DNA of 14,002 nt, taken from NCBI GenBank assembly GCA_965653225.1, contig CBFGZI010000102.1, positions 1 to 14,002 of the forward strand, in the 5' to 3' direction. Within the stretch, counting starts at the first letter, position 1; each line of letters opens with the position of its first letter. Below, one piece after another: positions 1 through 7,905 of this stretch. The position numbers and the translations under genes are program-made. Under the pieces are notes generated by a model that was given only the letters and a program-made list of their open reading frames with translations, had not been told where the DNA came from and did no database searches. This DNA is from JALZDI01 sp965653225 (GTDB lineage Bacteria > Actinomycetota > Actinomycetes > Propionibacteriales > Nocardioidaceae).

Positions 1-732
1 CAGCACGGTGCCGAAGTCGCCGGCGCGGTAGGCCTCCCGCAGCGCCGCGGCGTACTCCCGCTCGAACTCGGCGCGCAGGTCGTCCGGCAGCGCCTGCAGC
101 ACCGGGCGCGCGCCGGTGCCCTGCATCCAGCGCAGCACCGGGTCGGGTCCCTGCAGCACCTGCAGGTACGTCGTCTCCCACACGTCCGCGCGCATCCCGA
201 GCTCGGCCAGCCGGCCCAGGTAGGTCGCCGGGTCGTGCGAGGCCGGCCGCGCGACCCCTTGGCAGTACGGGGCGAACCGCGGGTCGGCGGCCAGCTCGTG
301 CAGCAGCCGATGGCTCGGCTCCCCGAAGTTGCCCGGCACCTGGAAGGCCAGCCAGCCGCCCGGCGCCAGCACGCCGGCGAGGTCGGCCAGCAGGTCGAGG
401 TGCCCCGGCACCCACTGCAGCGTCGCGTTCGACACCAGCACGTCGACCTTCTCCGCAGGACGGAAGTCGCGCAGGTCGGCCAGCTCGAAGCTCAGCCGCT
501 CGTCGGCCAGCGCCCGCGCCTCCCGCACCATCTCCTCGGACGAGTCGACCCCGTGCACCCGCGCCTGCGGCCACCGCTGCCGCAGCGTCACGGTGAGGTT
601 GCCGGGGCCGCAGCCGAGGTCGACCACGTACGCCGGGGACGTGGCCCCGACCCGCGACGCGAGGTCGAAGAACGGCCGCGACCGCTCGTCGGCGAACGTC
701 AGGTACGTCTGCGCGTCCCACGAGTGACCCAC
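1..732 (-). CDS. tam: Trans-aconitate 2-methyltransferase, C-terminus cut by window edge
   Basis: Predicted SAM-dependent methyltransferase that esterifies trans-aconitate, a spontaneous by-product that inhibits aconitase; cytosolic. The reverse strand reads 244 codons from GTG 732 without a stop until the window edge. The start has a good Shine-Dalgarno (AGGAGG, complement of 742-747) 9 nt upstream. The N-terminus begins MGHSWDAQTYLTF. The SAM-binding motif I DLGCGPGN lies at residues 38-45, an acidic motif GVDSSEEMV at 61-69, and the Tam-like SNATLQWV at 101-108. E. coli Tam is about 252 residues, so only a few residues should be missing. It lies 65 nt downstream of the amidase on the same strand and may be co-transcribed with it; no terminator is visible between them. 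Other class I methyltransferases are possible, but the N-terminal and NATLQWV motifs favour Tam. Confidence 0.88.
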   Translation of the reverse strand, partial: MGHSWDAQTYLTFADERSRPFFDLASRVGATSPAYVVDLGCGPGNLTVTLRQRWPQARVHGVDSSEEMVREARALADERLSFELADLRDFRPAEKVDVLVSNATLQWVPGHLDLLADLAGVLAPGGWLAFQVPGNFGEPSHRLLHELAADPRFAPYCQGVARPASHDPATYLGRLAELGMRADVWETTYLQVLQGPDPVLRWMQGTGARPVLQALPDDLRAEFEREYAAALREAYRAGDFGTVL

Positions 733-797
733 TGCCGATCCCCTCCTGCCACTGTCCGTACTGCTGCCGGTGCCCGTGCCGCCACCTGGACCTGCGC

Positions 798-2168
798 TCA
801 CAGCTGCGGCCGCAGGTGTGCCCACGGCCGCGCCTGCTCCAGCTGCGCGCTGACCGCGACCACGTCGACGTCGCGGTTGCGGCGGCCCACCAGCTGCACC
901 GCCAGCGGCAGGCCGTCGCGGGTCATCCCCGCCGGCACCGAGGCGGCCGGCCGACCCAGGTGGTTCCACAGCGAGGTGAAGCCGTAGACGCGGGGCATCC
1001 CCATGACCGTGCGCATGCCGCTCGCCCGCGCCCAGCGCCCGACCTCCACCGGCGGGCGGTTCATCACCGGGGTGAGCAGCAGGTCGATGCCGTGCAGCGC
1101 CTGCTCGAGCCGGCCGGTGGACGACTCCCCCGCCGCCCGTGCCCGCCGCACCGCGCGGGCCGGCACACGACCGCCGGTGGCCACGATCTGGCGGGTGCGC
1201 CGCTCCAGCCGGCGCGGCTCGTCGACCCGCTCGACGGAGTCGTGGATCGCCCGCAGGTAGCGCAGCGAGAACTGCTGGGCGGCCCGGTCCTGCGGCAGGT
1301 CCACGTCGCGCACCTCGTGGCCGAGCTCCCCCAGCGTCCGCGCGGTGTCGCGCACGGCGGCGACCACCTGGGGGTCGACCTTGCCGGGCACGCCCACCCG
1401 GATCGGCTTCGTGCTGACGCCCACGACCAGGCGCCCCGGGTCGGTGCCGACGCAGGGAGTGAGCGGCTCGGCGCCGGGCGCGGCGATCAGGTCGACGTAC
1501 CACGCGGAGTCGGCGACCGTGCGGGCCTCCGCGCCCTGCACGCTGAGCCCGCCCCAGCCGCCGCTGCCGACCGTACGGCCGGGCGAGGCCTTGAAGCCGA
1601 ACAGCCCGCAGCAGGCGGCCGGGATACGGATCGAGCCGCCGCCGTCGCTGCCGGAGGCGATGCCCACCATGCCCGCCGCCACCGCGGCCGCGCTGCCGCC
1701 GGACGACCCGCCGGGGGTGCGCCGCACGTCCCACGGGTTGCGGGTGATGCCGTACGACCGGCTCTCGGTGAAGCCGTAGATGGCCAGCTCCGGCAGGTGG
1801 GTCTTGCCGATGATGATGGCGCCCGCCTCGCGCAGCAGGCGGACCACCGCGGAGTCGGAGACCGCCGGGCGAGTGACCGCGCTGGTCCCCCAGCCGGTGA
1901 TGCGCCCGGCGATGTCGAGGTCGTCCTTGACCGCGACGGGCACCCCGAGCAGCGGGGAGTGGTCGTGCGCGACCACCCGGCGGTCGGCCTCCTCGGCCGC
2001 GGCCAGCGCCTGCTCGACGTACACCTCCCGGAACGCGTTGAGCCGCGTGTCGTACGCCCCTATCCGGGCCACACAGGCCTCGACGAGCTCGCGGGCGGAC
2101 ACCTCGCGACGGGCGATCATCGCGGCCTGCGCGGCGGCACCGCTGTAGACGAGCTCTGCCTGATCCAT
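798..2168 (-). CDS. Amidase-signature (AS) family amidase
   Basis: Hydrolyses an amide bond of an unknown substrate. The AS-family catalytic triad is complete: Lys81 (in AVKDDLD), the cis-serine Ser155 (in PGGSSGGS, residues 152-159) and the nucleophile Ser179 (in GGGSIRIPA). The Ser155-Ser179 spacing of 24 equals that of known family members. The 456-residue length is normal for stand-alone AS amidases. No gatB or gatC lies nearby, so a GatA role in tRNA amidotransfer is unlikely. ATG 2168 is chosen because MDQAELVYSGAA aligns with the usual AS N-terminus. There is no strong Shine-Dalgarno, but TAGGGT sits exactly 6 nt upstream (see promoter entry). It is transcribed divergently from the reductase-desaturase operon and is probably cytosolic: no signal peptide is visible. 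Substrate cannot be named. Confidence 0.9.
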   Translation of the reverse strand: MDQAELVYSGAAAQAAMIARREVSARELVEACVARIGAYDTRLNAFREVYVEQALAAAEEADRRVVAHDHSPLLGVPVAVKDDLDIAGRITGWGTSAVTRPAVSDSAVVRLLREAGAIIIGKTHLPELAIYGFTESRSYGITRNPWDVRRTPGGSSGGSAAAVAAGMVGIASGSDGGGSIRIPAACCGLFGFKASPGRTVGSGGWGGLSVQGAEARTVADSAWYVDLIAAPGAEPLTPCVGTDPGRLVVGVSTKPIRVGVPGKVDPQVVAAVRDTARTLGELGHEVRDVDLPQDRAAQQFSLRYLRAIHDSVERVDEPRRLERRTRQIVATGGRVPARAVRRARAAGESSTGRLEQALHGIDLLLTPVMNRPPVEVGRWARASGMRTVMGMPRVYGFTSLWNHLGRPAASVPAGMTRDGLPLAVQLVGRRNRDVDVVAVSAQLEQARPWAHLRPQL

Positions 2169-2180
2169 GCACCGACCCTA
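2169..2180 (-). promoter_or_regulatory. Candidate -10 box for leaderless amidase transcript
   Basis: On the minus strand TAGGGT (complement of 2175-2180) fits the actinobacterial TANNNT -10 pattern. It is followed by 6 nt and then the ATG, which would place transcription start at or next to the start codon. No clear -35 is visible at 17-18 bp. The AGGG inside the box could instead be a weak ribosome-binding site. Confidence 0.4.
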
Positions 2181-2260
2181 TTGACCGCGCGCACAGGCTT
2201 CGTGTCAGCCCGGCGTACGGCGGGTATGACAGGTTCACGGACCACACGGTGGAACGCACC

Positions 2261-2278
2261 GTTGCACACGTGTGTAAC
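2261..2278. promoter_or_regulatory. 18-bp near-perfect palindrome, candidate repressor operator
   Basis: GTTGCACACGTGTGTAAC is symmetric at 8 of 9 base pairs, with a perfect 10-bp core CACACGTGTG at 2265-2274. It covers the predicted -35 box of the reductase-desaturase operon. A second inverted repeat, ACGGTG-N5-CACCGT (2246-2262), abuts it. Desaturase operons of this type are often controlled by TetR-family acyl-CoA sensors (DesT in Pseudomonas); that this is such a site is inference. No regulator gene is adjacent. Confidence 0.55.
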
Positions 2279-2291
2279 CCACGATTACCTT
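2262..2291 (+). promoter_or_regulatory. Predicted promoter of the reductase-desaturase operon
   Basis: TTGCAC (2262-2267) and TACCTT (2286-2291) are separated by 18 bp and resemble a primary-sigma -35/-10 pair. Start of transcription would be near 2298, giving a leader of about 90 nt before GTG 2387. The leader contains CCCGG-N5-CCGGG (near 2302-2316) and two direct copies of GACCCGACCGG (2327-2337 and 2353-2363); their meaning is unknown. Confidence 0.5.
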
Positions 2292-2386
2292 GCCCGAGGA
2301 CCCCGGCGTCGCCGGGTGTCTCCGTAGACCCGACCGGTCGAACCGAATGGTTGACCCGACCGGACATACCCGACTGGAGGGGTGCC

Positions 2387-3475
2387 GTGCCGCGCAGGTG
2401 GACCGACAGCCTGCCCGACCTGCAGCGTGTCCGGGGGCTCGCGGACAAGCTCACCACCCCGCTCCATCCCGACGACTACCTCTCGCTGCTCAACCCGCTG
2501 TGGTCGGCGCGCGAGCTGCGCGGGCGCATCGAGCAGGTGGTGCCCGAGACCGAGGACGCCGCCACGCTGGTGATCCGGCCCGGGTGGGGCTGGAAGTTCG
2601 ACTACCAGGCCGGCCAGTACGTCGGGATCGGGGTCGACGTGGACGGGCGCTTCCACTGGCGGTCGTACTCGCTGAGCTCGCCGCCCCGGCGCGACCGGCG
2701 GCTGCTCACGATCACCGTCAAGGCGATGCCGGAGGGCTTCCTGTCCGGTCACCTGGTGCGCGGGCTGCCCCCGGGCACGATCGTGCGGCTGGCGCCGCCG
2801 CAGGGCGACTTCGTGCTGCCCGACCCGCCGCCGGACCGGCTGCTGTTCATCGTCGGCGGCAGCGGCATCACGCCGGTGATGGCGATGCTGCGGAAGCTGC
2901 ACCGCCGCGGCACCATGCCGAACGTCAAGCTGCTGTACTCCGCACCGACCGCGGAGGCGATGATCTTCCGCGACGAGCTGCAGACGCTGCAGGAGACCCA
3001 CTCGACCTTCGACATGCACGAGCAGCACACCGACGTGCAGGGGATGCTCGACCTGCAGGAGATCGACGTGCTGTGCCCCGACTGGCGCGAGCGCGAGACC
3101 TGGGCGTGCGGTCCGTCGGGGATGCTCGACGCGGCCACCGAGTTCTGGAAGACCGGTGGCGTCGAGGACCGGCTGCACCTCGAACGCTTCTCGGTCGAGC
3201 TCGAGGGGGCCGGCGGCGACGGCGGCCACGTCGTGTTCGAGAAGTCGGGCAAGGAGGTCGACGCCGACGGCGCCACCACGCTGATGGAGGCCGGCGAGCA
3301 GGTCGGCATCAACATGCCCTTCGGCTGCCGCATGGGCATCTGCCACACCTGCACGGTTCCGCTGGCGTCCGGTCGGGTACGCGACCTACGCAACGGTGAC
3401 GAGTACGGCCAGCCGAACGAGTCCATCCAGACCTGCGTGACGGTCGCCGCCGGCGACTGTGTGCTCAGTATCTAA
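2387..3475 (+). CDS. Ferredoxin-NAD(P)H reductase with C-terminal 2Fe-2S domain, electron donor to desaturase
   Basis: Predicted to pass electrons from NAD(P)H through FAD and a 2Fe-2S cluster to the desaturase encoded next. In the 362-residue protein the FAD-binding motif RSYS lies at 92-95, the nucleotide-binding motif GGSGITP at 157-163 and CGPSGM at 241-246. A plant-type ferredoxin domain follows from about 283, with cluster ligands Cys314, Cys319, Cys322 and Cys350 (C-x4-C-x2-C...C). GTG 2387 is chosen because GGAGG (2376-2380) lies 6 nt upstream and homology-like sequence begins there. The frame is open back to 2249, but that stretch overlaps the predicted promoter. The stop at 3473-3475 overlaps the Shine-Dalgarno of the desaturase. 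The reductase-desaturase arrangement matches M. tuberculosis Rv3230c-desA3. Confidence 0.92.
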   Translation: MPRRWTDSLPDLQRVRGLADKLTTPLHPDDYLSLLNPLWSARELRGRIEQVVPETEDAATLVIRPGWGWKFDYQAGQYVGIGVDVDGRFHWRSYSLSSPPRRDRRLLTITVKAMPEGFLSGHLVRGLPPGTIVRLAPPQGDFVLPDPPPDRLLFIVGGSGITPVMAMLRKLHRRGTMPNVKLLYSAPTAEAMIFRDELQTLQETHSTFDMHEQHTDVQGMLDLQEIDVLCPDWRERETWACGPSGMLDAATEFWKTGGVEDRLHLERFSVELEGAGGDGGHVVFEKSGKEVDADGATTLMEAGEQVGINMPFGCRMGICHTCTVPLASGRVRDLRNGDEYGQPNESIQTCVTVAAGDCVLSI

Positions 3476-3485
3476 GGAGGAGAGC

Positions 3486-4676
3486 ATGGCGATCGCGGAT
3501 GTCCAGGAGTACACCCATCTCACCGACGAGGAGGTGGAGACGCTTGGACGCGAGCTGGACGAGCTTCGCCGCGAGATCGAGGAGTCACGCGGGGCGGCCG
3601 ACGCGGCCTACATCCGCCGGCTCATCACCATCCAGCGCCGCCTGGCCGCAGCCGGCCGCATCACGCTGTTCTTCAGCAGGTTCCCACCGGCGTGGATCGC
3701 GGGCACGGCGATGCTCGCGACGGCCAAGATCCTGGAGAACATGGAGATCGGCCACAACGTCATGCACGGGCAGTGGGACTGGATGAACGACCCCGAGATC
3801 CACTCCAGCAACTGGGAGTGGGACACCCTGCAGCCGGCCGAGCAGTGGAAGCACTCGCACAACTACATCCACCACCAGTTCACCAACGTGCTCGGCTACG
3901 ACAACGACATCGGCTACGGCATCCTCCGGGTCACCCGCGAGCAGCGGTGGCACCCCGTGTTCCTGGGTCAGCCGATCTACAACACGCTGCTCGCGCTGCT
4001 GTTCGAGTGGGGCGTGTCGCTGCACGACCTCGACCTCGAGCGGATCCGCAAGGGCAAGAAGGATCCCGTTGAGATGAAGCGCCAGCTCAAGCAGATCTGG
4101 CGCAAGATCCGCAAGCAGGTCGGCAAGGACTACGTCGTCTACCCGCTGCTGACCGGGCCGGCGTTCCTGTCCACGCTGACCGCCAACGCGACCGCGAACC
4201 TGATCCGCAACCTGTGGTCGTACATGATCATCTTCTGCGGCCACTTCCCCGACGGCGCCCTGCACTTCACCGAGGACGAGCTCGAGGACGAGACCCGGCC
4301 GGAGTGGTACCTGCGGCAGATGCTCGGCGCGGCCAACTTCGAGGGCGGCAAGCTGCTGCACATCATGAGCGGCAACCTCGGCTACCAGATCGAGCACCAC
4401 CTCTACCCCGACCTGCCGAGCAACCGCTACGCGCAGATCTCGGTCAAGGTGCGCGAGCTGTGCGACCGCTACGACCTGCCGTACACCACCGGTCCGCTGC
4501 GCCGGCAGTACGGCCAGGTGATCCGGACGCTGATGAAGCTGACGCTGCCCGACCGCTACACCAGCGAGGACACCCCGCCACCGCCGCCACCGCGGCTGCC
4601 CAAGCGCCGGCTGGACTCCGAACGGCCGGGCCGCCGTCCCGAGACCGGGATGTGGTCGGGCCAGGCCACGGCCTAA
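3486..4676 (+). CDS. Membrane fatty-acid (acyl-CoA) desaturase, DesA3/linoleoyl-CoA-desaturase-like
   Basis: Di-iron membrane desaturase expected to introduce a double bond into acyl chains, using electrons from the reductase encoded upstream. The three histidine boxes are visible in 396 residues: H90-x3-H94, H125-x3-H129-H130 and Q301-x2-H304-H305. A Q in the third box is shared with the front-end/linoleoyl-CoA-desaturase subgroup to which M. tuberculosis DesA3 is annotated. Hydrophobic segments lie near 60-82 and 217-255. Residues 13-36 are a charged helix, probably coiled. No cytochrome b5 domain is fused, consistent with the separate donor. ATG 3486 has a perfect AAGGAGG (3474-3480) five nt upstream, overlapping the previous stop, so the two genes are surely one operon. 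The C-terminal tail is hydrophilic, with six consecutive prolines at 364-369 followed by basic residues. Regiospecificity cannot be read from sequence. Confidence 0.93.
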   Translation: MAIADVQEYTHLTDEEVETLGRELDELRREIEESRGAADAAYIRRLITIQRRLAAAGRITLFFSRFPPAWIAGTAMLATAKILENMEIGHNVMHGQWDWMNDPEIHSSNWEWDTLQPAEQWKHSHNYIHHQFTNVLGYDNDIGYGILRVTREQRWHPVFLGQPIYNTLLALLFEWGVSLHDLDLERIRKGKKDPVEMKRQLKQIWRKIRKQVGKDYVVYPLLTGPAFLSTLTANATANLIRNLWSYMIIFCGHFPDGALHFTEDELEDETRPEWYLRQMLGAANFEGGKLLHIMSGNLGYQIEHHLYPDLPSNRYAQISVKVRELCDRYDLPYTTGPLRRQYGQVIRTLMKLTLPDRYTSEDTPPPPPPRLPKRRLDSERPGRRPETGMWSGQATA

Positions 4677-4686
4677 CGGCCTCGAC

Positions 4687-5121
4687 TCAGCGGTCGAACG
4701 TGCGGACCTCGCCCGGGGCGGGCCGGAACAACGTCGGGTCGCCCCGGCGCGAGGGCCGCTCGACCTGGAAGCTGCCGGTGAGCAGCATGACCCACGCGTC
4801 GGCCTTGCGGCCCGCGGCGGAGGCGGGCGTCGGCGGGTAGAGCCGCACGGCGGCGTCGGCGCAGGAGGCGTGCATCGGCGGGTAGGTGTACAAGCGCTCG
4901 TCGGCCGCCTGCTGGTCGCTGAGGAACGCCAGCGGGAAGTCGAGCGTCTGCGCGCACATCGCGCAGACCCGGCTCAGCGCGCACTGCGTCACGCGCTTGC
5001 CGTTGAGGTGGTCGAGGTCGTAGGTGCCGTCGTCGCGCTCGTGCACGAACGGGACCGGCCAGCCGTGGTCCTTGTCGAACGGCCGGTTCCGCAGGGTCGG
5101 TGGGAGGTCGGCTGCGGTCAT
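4687..5121 (-). CDS. Small Cys/His-rich protein of unknown function, possibly zinc-binding
   Basis: 144 residues, function not recognised. Cys47, Cys53, Cys56 (as C-x2-C, CAMC), His84 and Cys87 (PPMHASC) are plausible zinc ligands. Similar small proteins with a CxxC followed by PPMHxxC occur, as I recall, in streptomycetes and some actinophages without assigned function. This frame is preferred over an overlapping minus-strand frame (4673-5131, 152 codons), which is almost entirely Arg/Ala/Pro and has no recognisable motif. Start ATG 5121 has only a weak ribosome-binding site; TAGGGT (5130-5135, minus) lies 8 nt upstream. Its stop faces the desaturase stop with only 10 bp between, so transcripts of the two genes may run into each other. 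It is divergent from the MarR regulator. Confidence 0.7.
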   Translation of the reverse strand: MTAADLPPTLRNRPFDKDHGWPVPFVHERDDGTYDLDHLNGKRVTQCALSRVCAMCAQTLDFPLAFLSDQQAADERLYTYPPMHASCADAAVRLYPPTPASAAGRKADAWVMLLTGSFQVERPSRRGDPTLFRPAPGEVRTFDR

Positions 5122-5169
5122 CGCGGCTCACCCTACGTCGGGGACGCCGGGGACGCCGCCCGTCCCACG

Positions 5170-5260
5170 TCGAGTGGCGCGTTGCGGGGCCTTTGCCGCC
5201 TCGAGTGGCGCGAAGCGGCTGGGTCGGCGGCCCGCGACTCGACCGGTTCGCGCCATTCGA
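5170..5260. repeat. Three TCGANTGGCGCG repeats (two direct, one inverted)
   Basis: Within the 210-bp spacer 5122-5331, TCGAGTGGCGCGTTGCG (5170-5186) is followed 31 bp later by TCGAGTGGCGCGAAGCG (5201-5217). An inverted copy lies at 5244-5260 (complement reads TCGAATGGCGCGAACCG). The same unit recurs at 13943-13990, again with a 31-bp step. Not a CRISPR: units are short, divergent and few. A tandem GGGGACGCC duplication sits at about 5140-5157. No other gene is visible here. Confidence 0.75.
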
Positions 5261-5302
5261 CGACGTGGCCCCTTGGCCGGCCCGTTGCCGAGATTCTCGA
5301 TG

Positions 5303-5315
5303 TCAAGAGTCTTGA
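5303..5315. promoter_or_regulatory. Perfect inverted repeat, candidate MarR autoregulatory operator
   Basis: TCAAGAGTCTTGA has two 6-bp arms around one central base. It lies 5-17 bp upstream of the putative -10 box of the MarR gene, where a bound repressor would block RNA polymerase. A further inverted repeat CGAGA-T-TCTCG lies just upstream (about 5289-5299). MarR proteins typically bind such palindromes in their own promoter; binding by this one is inference. Confidence 0.6.
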
Positions 5316-5319
5316 GTCC

Positions 5320-5331
5320 TAGGGTGGTGGC
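5320..5331 (+). promoter_or_regulatory. Candidate -10 box for leaderless marR transcript
   Basis: TAGGGT (5320-5325) followed by 6 nt and ATG 5332 is the same geometry as at the amidase gene. No clear -35 is seen at 17-18 bp. The overlapping AGGGTGG could also act as a Shine-Dalgarno, so the leaderless reading is not settled. Confidence 0.4.
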
Positions 5332-5829
5332 ATGGAGGACGAAGTCGACCGGCTGGTCGCGGCGTGGCGCCGCGAACGGCCCGACCTCGACGTCAGCCCG
5401 ATGGAGGTGCTGAGCCGGGTGACCCGGCTGGCCCGACACCTCGACCGGGCGCGGCGGCAGGCGTTCGCCGCGCACGACCTCGAGTCGTGGGAGTTCGACG
5501 TGCTGTCGGCGCTGCGCCGCGCCGGCCCGCCGTACCACCTCTCCCCCGGCCGGCTGCTGCGGGAGACGCTGGTGACCAGCGGCACCATGACCAACCGCGT
5601 CGACCGGCTCGCCGCCCGCGGCCTGGTACGCCGTGAGCCCGACCCGGGCGACCGCCGCGGCGTACAGGTCCAGCTCACCGACGACGGCCGCACCCGCGTC
5701 GACGCCGCGCTGTCGGCCCTGCTGACCAACGAGCGCGCACTCCTCACCGGGCTCGGTGTCGCCGACCGCAAGCAGCTGGCCAGCCTGCTGCGCGCGCTCG
5801 TACGCCCGTTCGACGAGCGCGCCGGCTAG
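5332..5829 (+). CDS. MarR-family winged-helix transcriptional regulator
   Basis: 165 residues, the usual MarR length, expected to bind DNA as a dimer. The helix-turn-helix spans about residues 70-101 (LSPGRLLRETLVTSGTMTNR then VDRLAARGLVRR). The wing follows at 104-119, with the family-typical D-P-x-D-R-R-G. Terminal helices for dimerisation lie at about 22-48 and 122-160. There is no cysteine, so a cysteine-oxidation sensor of the OhrR type is excluded. A perfect palindrome lies immediately upstream (5303-5315), suggesting autorepression. The divergent neighbour is the small Cys/His-rich protein; whether that gene or a distant one is the target is unknown. The ligand cannot be deduced. Confidence 0.93.
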   Translation: MEDEVDRLVAAWRRERPDLDVSPMEVLSRVTRLARHLDRARRQAFAAHDLESWEFDVLSALRRAGPPYHLSPGRLLRETLVTSGTMTNRVDRLAARGLVRREPDPGDRRGVQVQLTDDGRTRVDAALSALLTNERALLTGLGVADRKQLASLLRALVRPFDERAG

Positions 5830-5843
5830 AGCACCCGGCCGTA

Positions 5844-5926
5844 CCTCTGGGGAGCCCTGGCCCAATACCGGATTGGCGCGGGGGTCCCCAGCGGCGGTCC
5901 TATTGGCACAGGGGACCGCCGCGCCA
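5844..5926. repeat. 83-bp intergenic element, copy A
   Basis: Aligned without gaps to 6019-6101, the two copies differ at 10 of 83 positions. It contains the small inverted repeat CCAAT-accgg-ATTGG (5862-5876) and two 16-bp subrepeats of form ATTGGNNCNGGGGNCC starting at 5872 and 5902, 30 bp apart. The arms 5855-5867 and 5901-5913 can pair at 11 of 13 positions. It lies just after the MarR stop, in the convergent spacer, so a bidirectional terminator or attenuator role is possible. Confidence 0.85.
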
Positions 5927-6018
5927 ATGAGCACCGGCTCCCAAGGGCCACCGAACCATGTGCGGACGTACGTACCGTCCCACGCCACCGCGCCGGCCTC
6001 AGGGGGCTGCTGGCCGCG

Positions 6019-6101
6019 CCTGTGGGGAGTCGTGGCCCAATACCGGATTGGTGCAGGGGTCCCCAACGCTGAACCTATTGGCACAGGGGACCGCCGCGCC
6101 A
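6019..6101. repeat. 83-bp intergenic element, copy B
   Basis: Second copy, 175 bp from the first, same orientation, 88% identical. CCAAT-accgg-ATTGG is preserved at 6037-6051 and the last 27 bp are identical to copy A, while the central 8-10 bp diverge most. The outer arms pair less well here (about 9 of 13), so selection is not clearly on the long stem. It ends 22 bp from the stop of the ABC-F gene. The rest of the 294-bp spacer 5830-6123 shows no gene. Confidence 0.85.
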
Positions 6102-6123
6102 GAACGGCGAGCGCCGCAGTACC

Positions 6124-7901
<1,778 letters not shown>

Positions 7902-7905
<4 letters not shown>

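Noticed and set aside
798..2168. GatA subunit of the tRNA amidotransferase
   Set aside because: No gatB or gatC nearby, and AS-family solo amidases of this length are common.
816..2327. 503-codon open frame on the plus strand across the amidase gene
   Set aside because: Antisense to a gene with a complete catalytic triad; composition is Arg/Ala/Pro/His-rich without any motif, as expected for shadow frames in GC-rich DNA.
4673..5131. Alternative 152-codon minus-strand frame over the Cys/His-rich gene
   Set aside because: Nearly all Arg, Ala, Pro and Gly; the overlapping 144-residue frame has balanced composition and conserved-looking Cys/His motifs.
5170..5260. CRISPR-like array
   Set aside because: Only three short diverged units, one inverted, with no uniform spacers and no cas genes.
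5128..6084. 318-codon minus-strand frame across the MarR gene and spacers
   Set aside because: Antisense to a clear MarR protein, includes both 83-bp repeats, and resembles no protein family.
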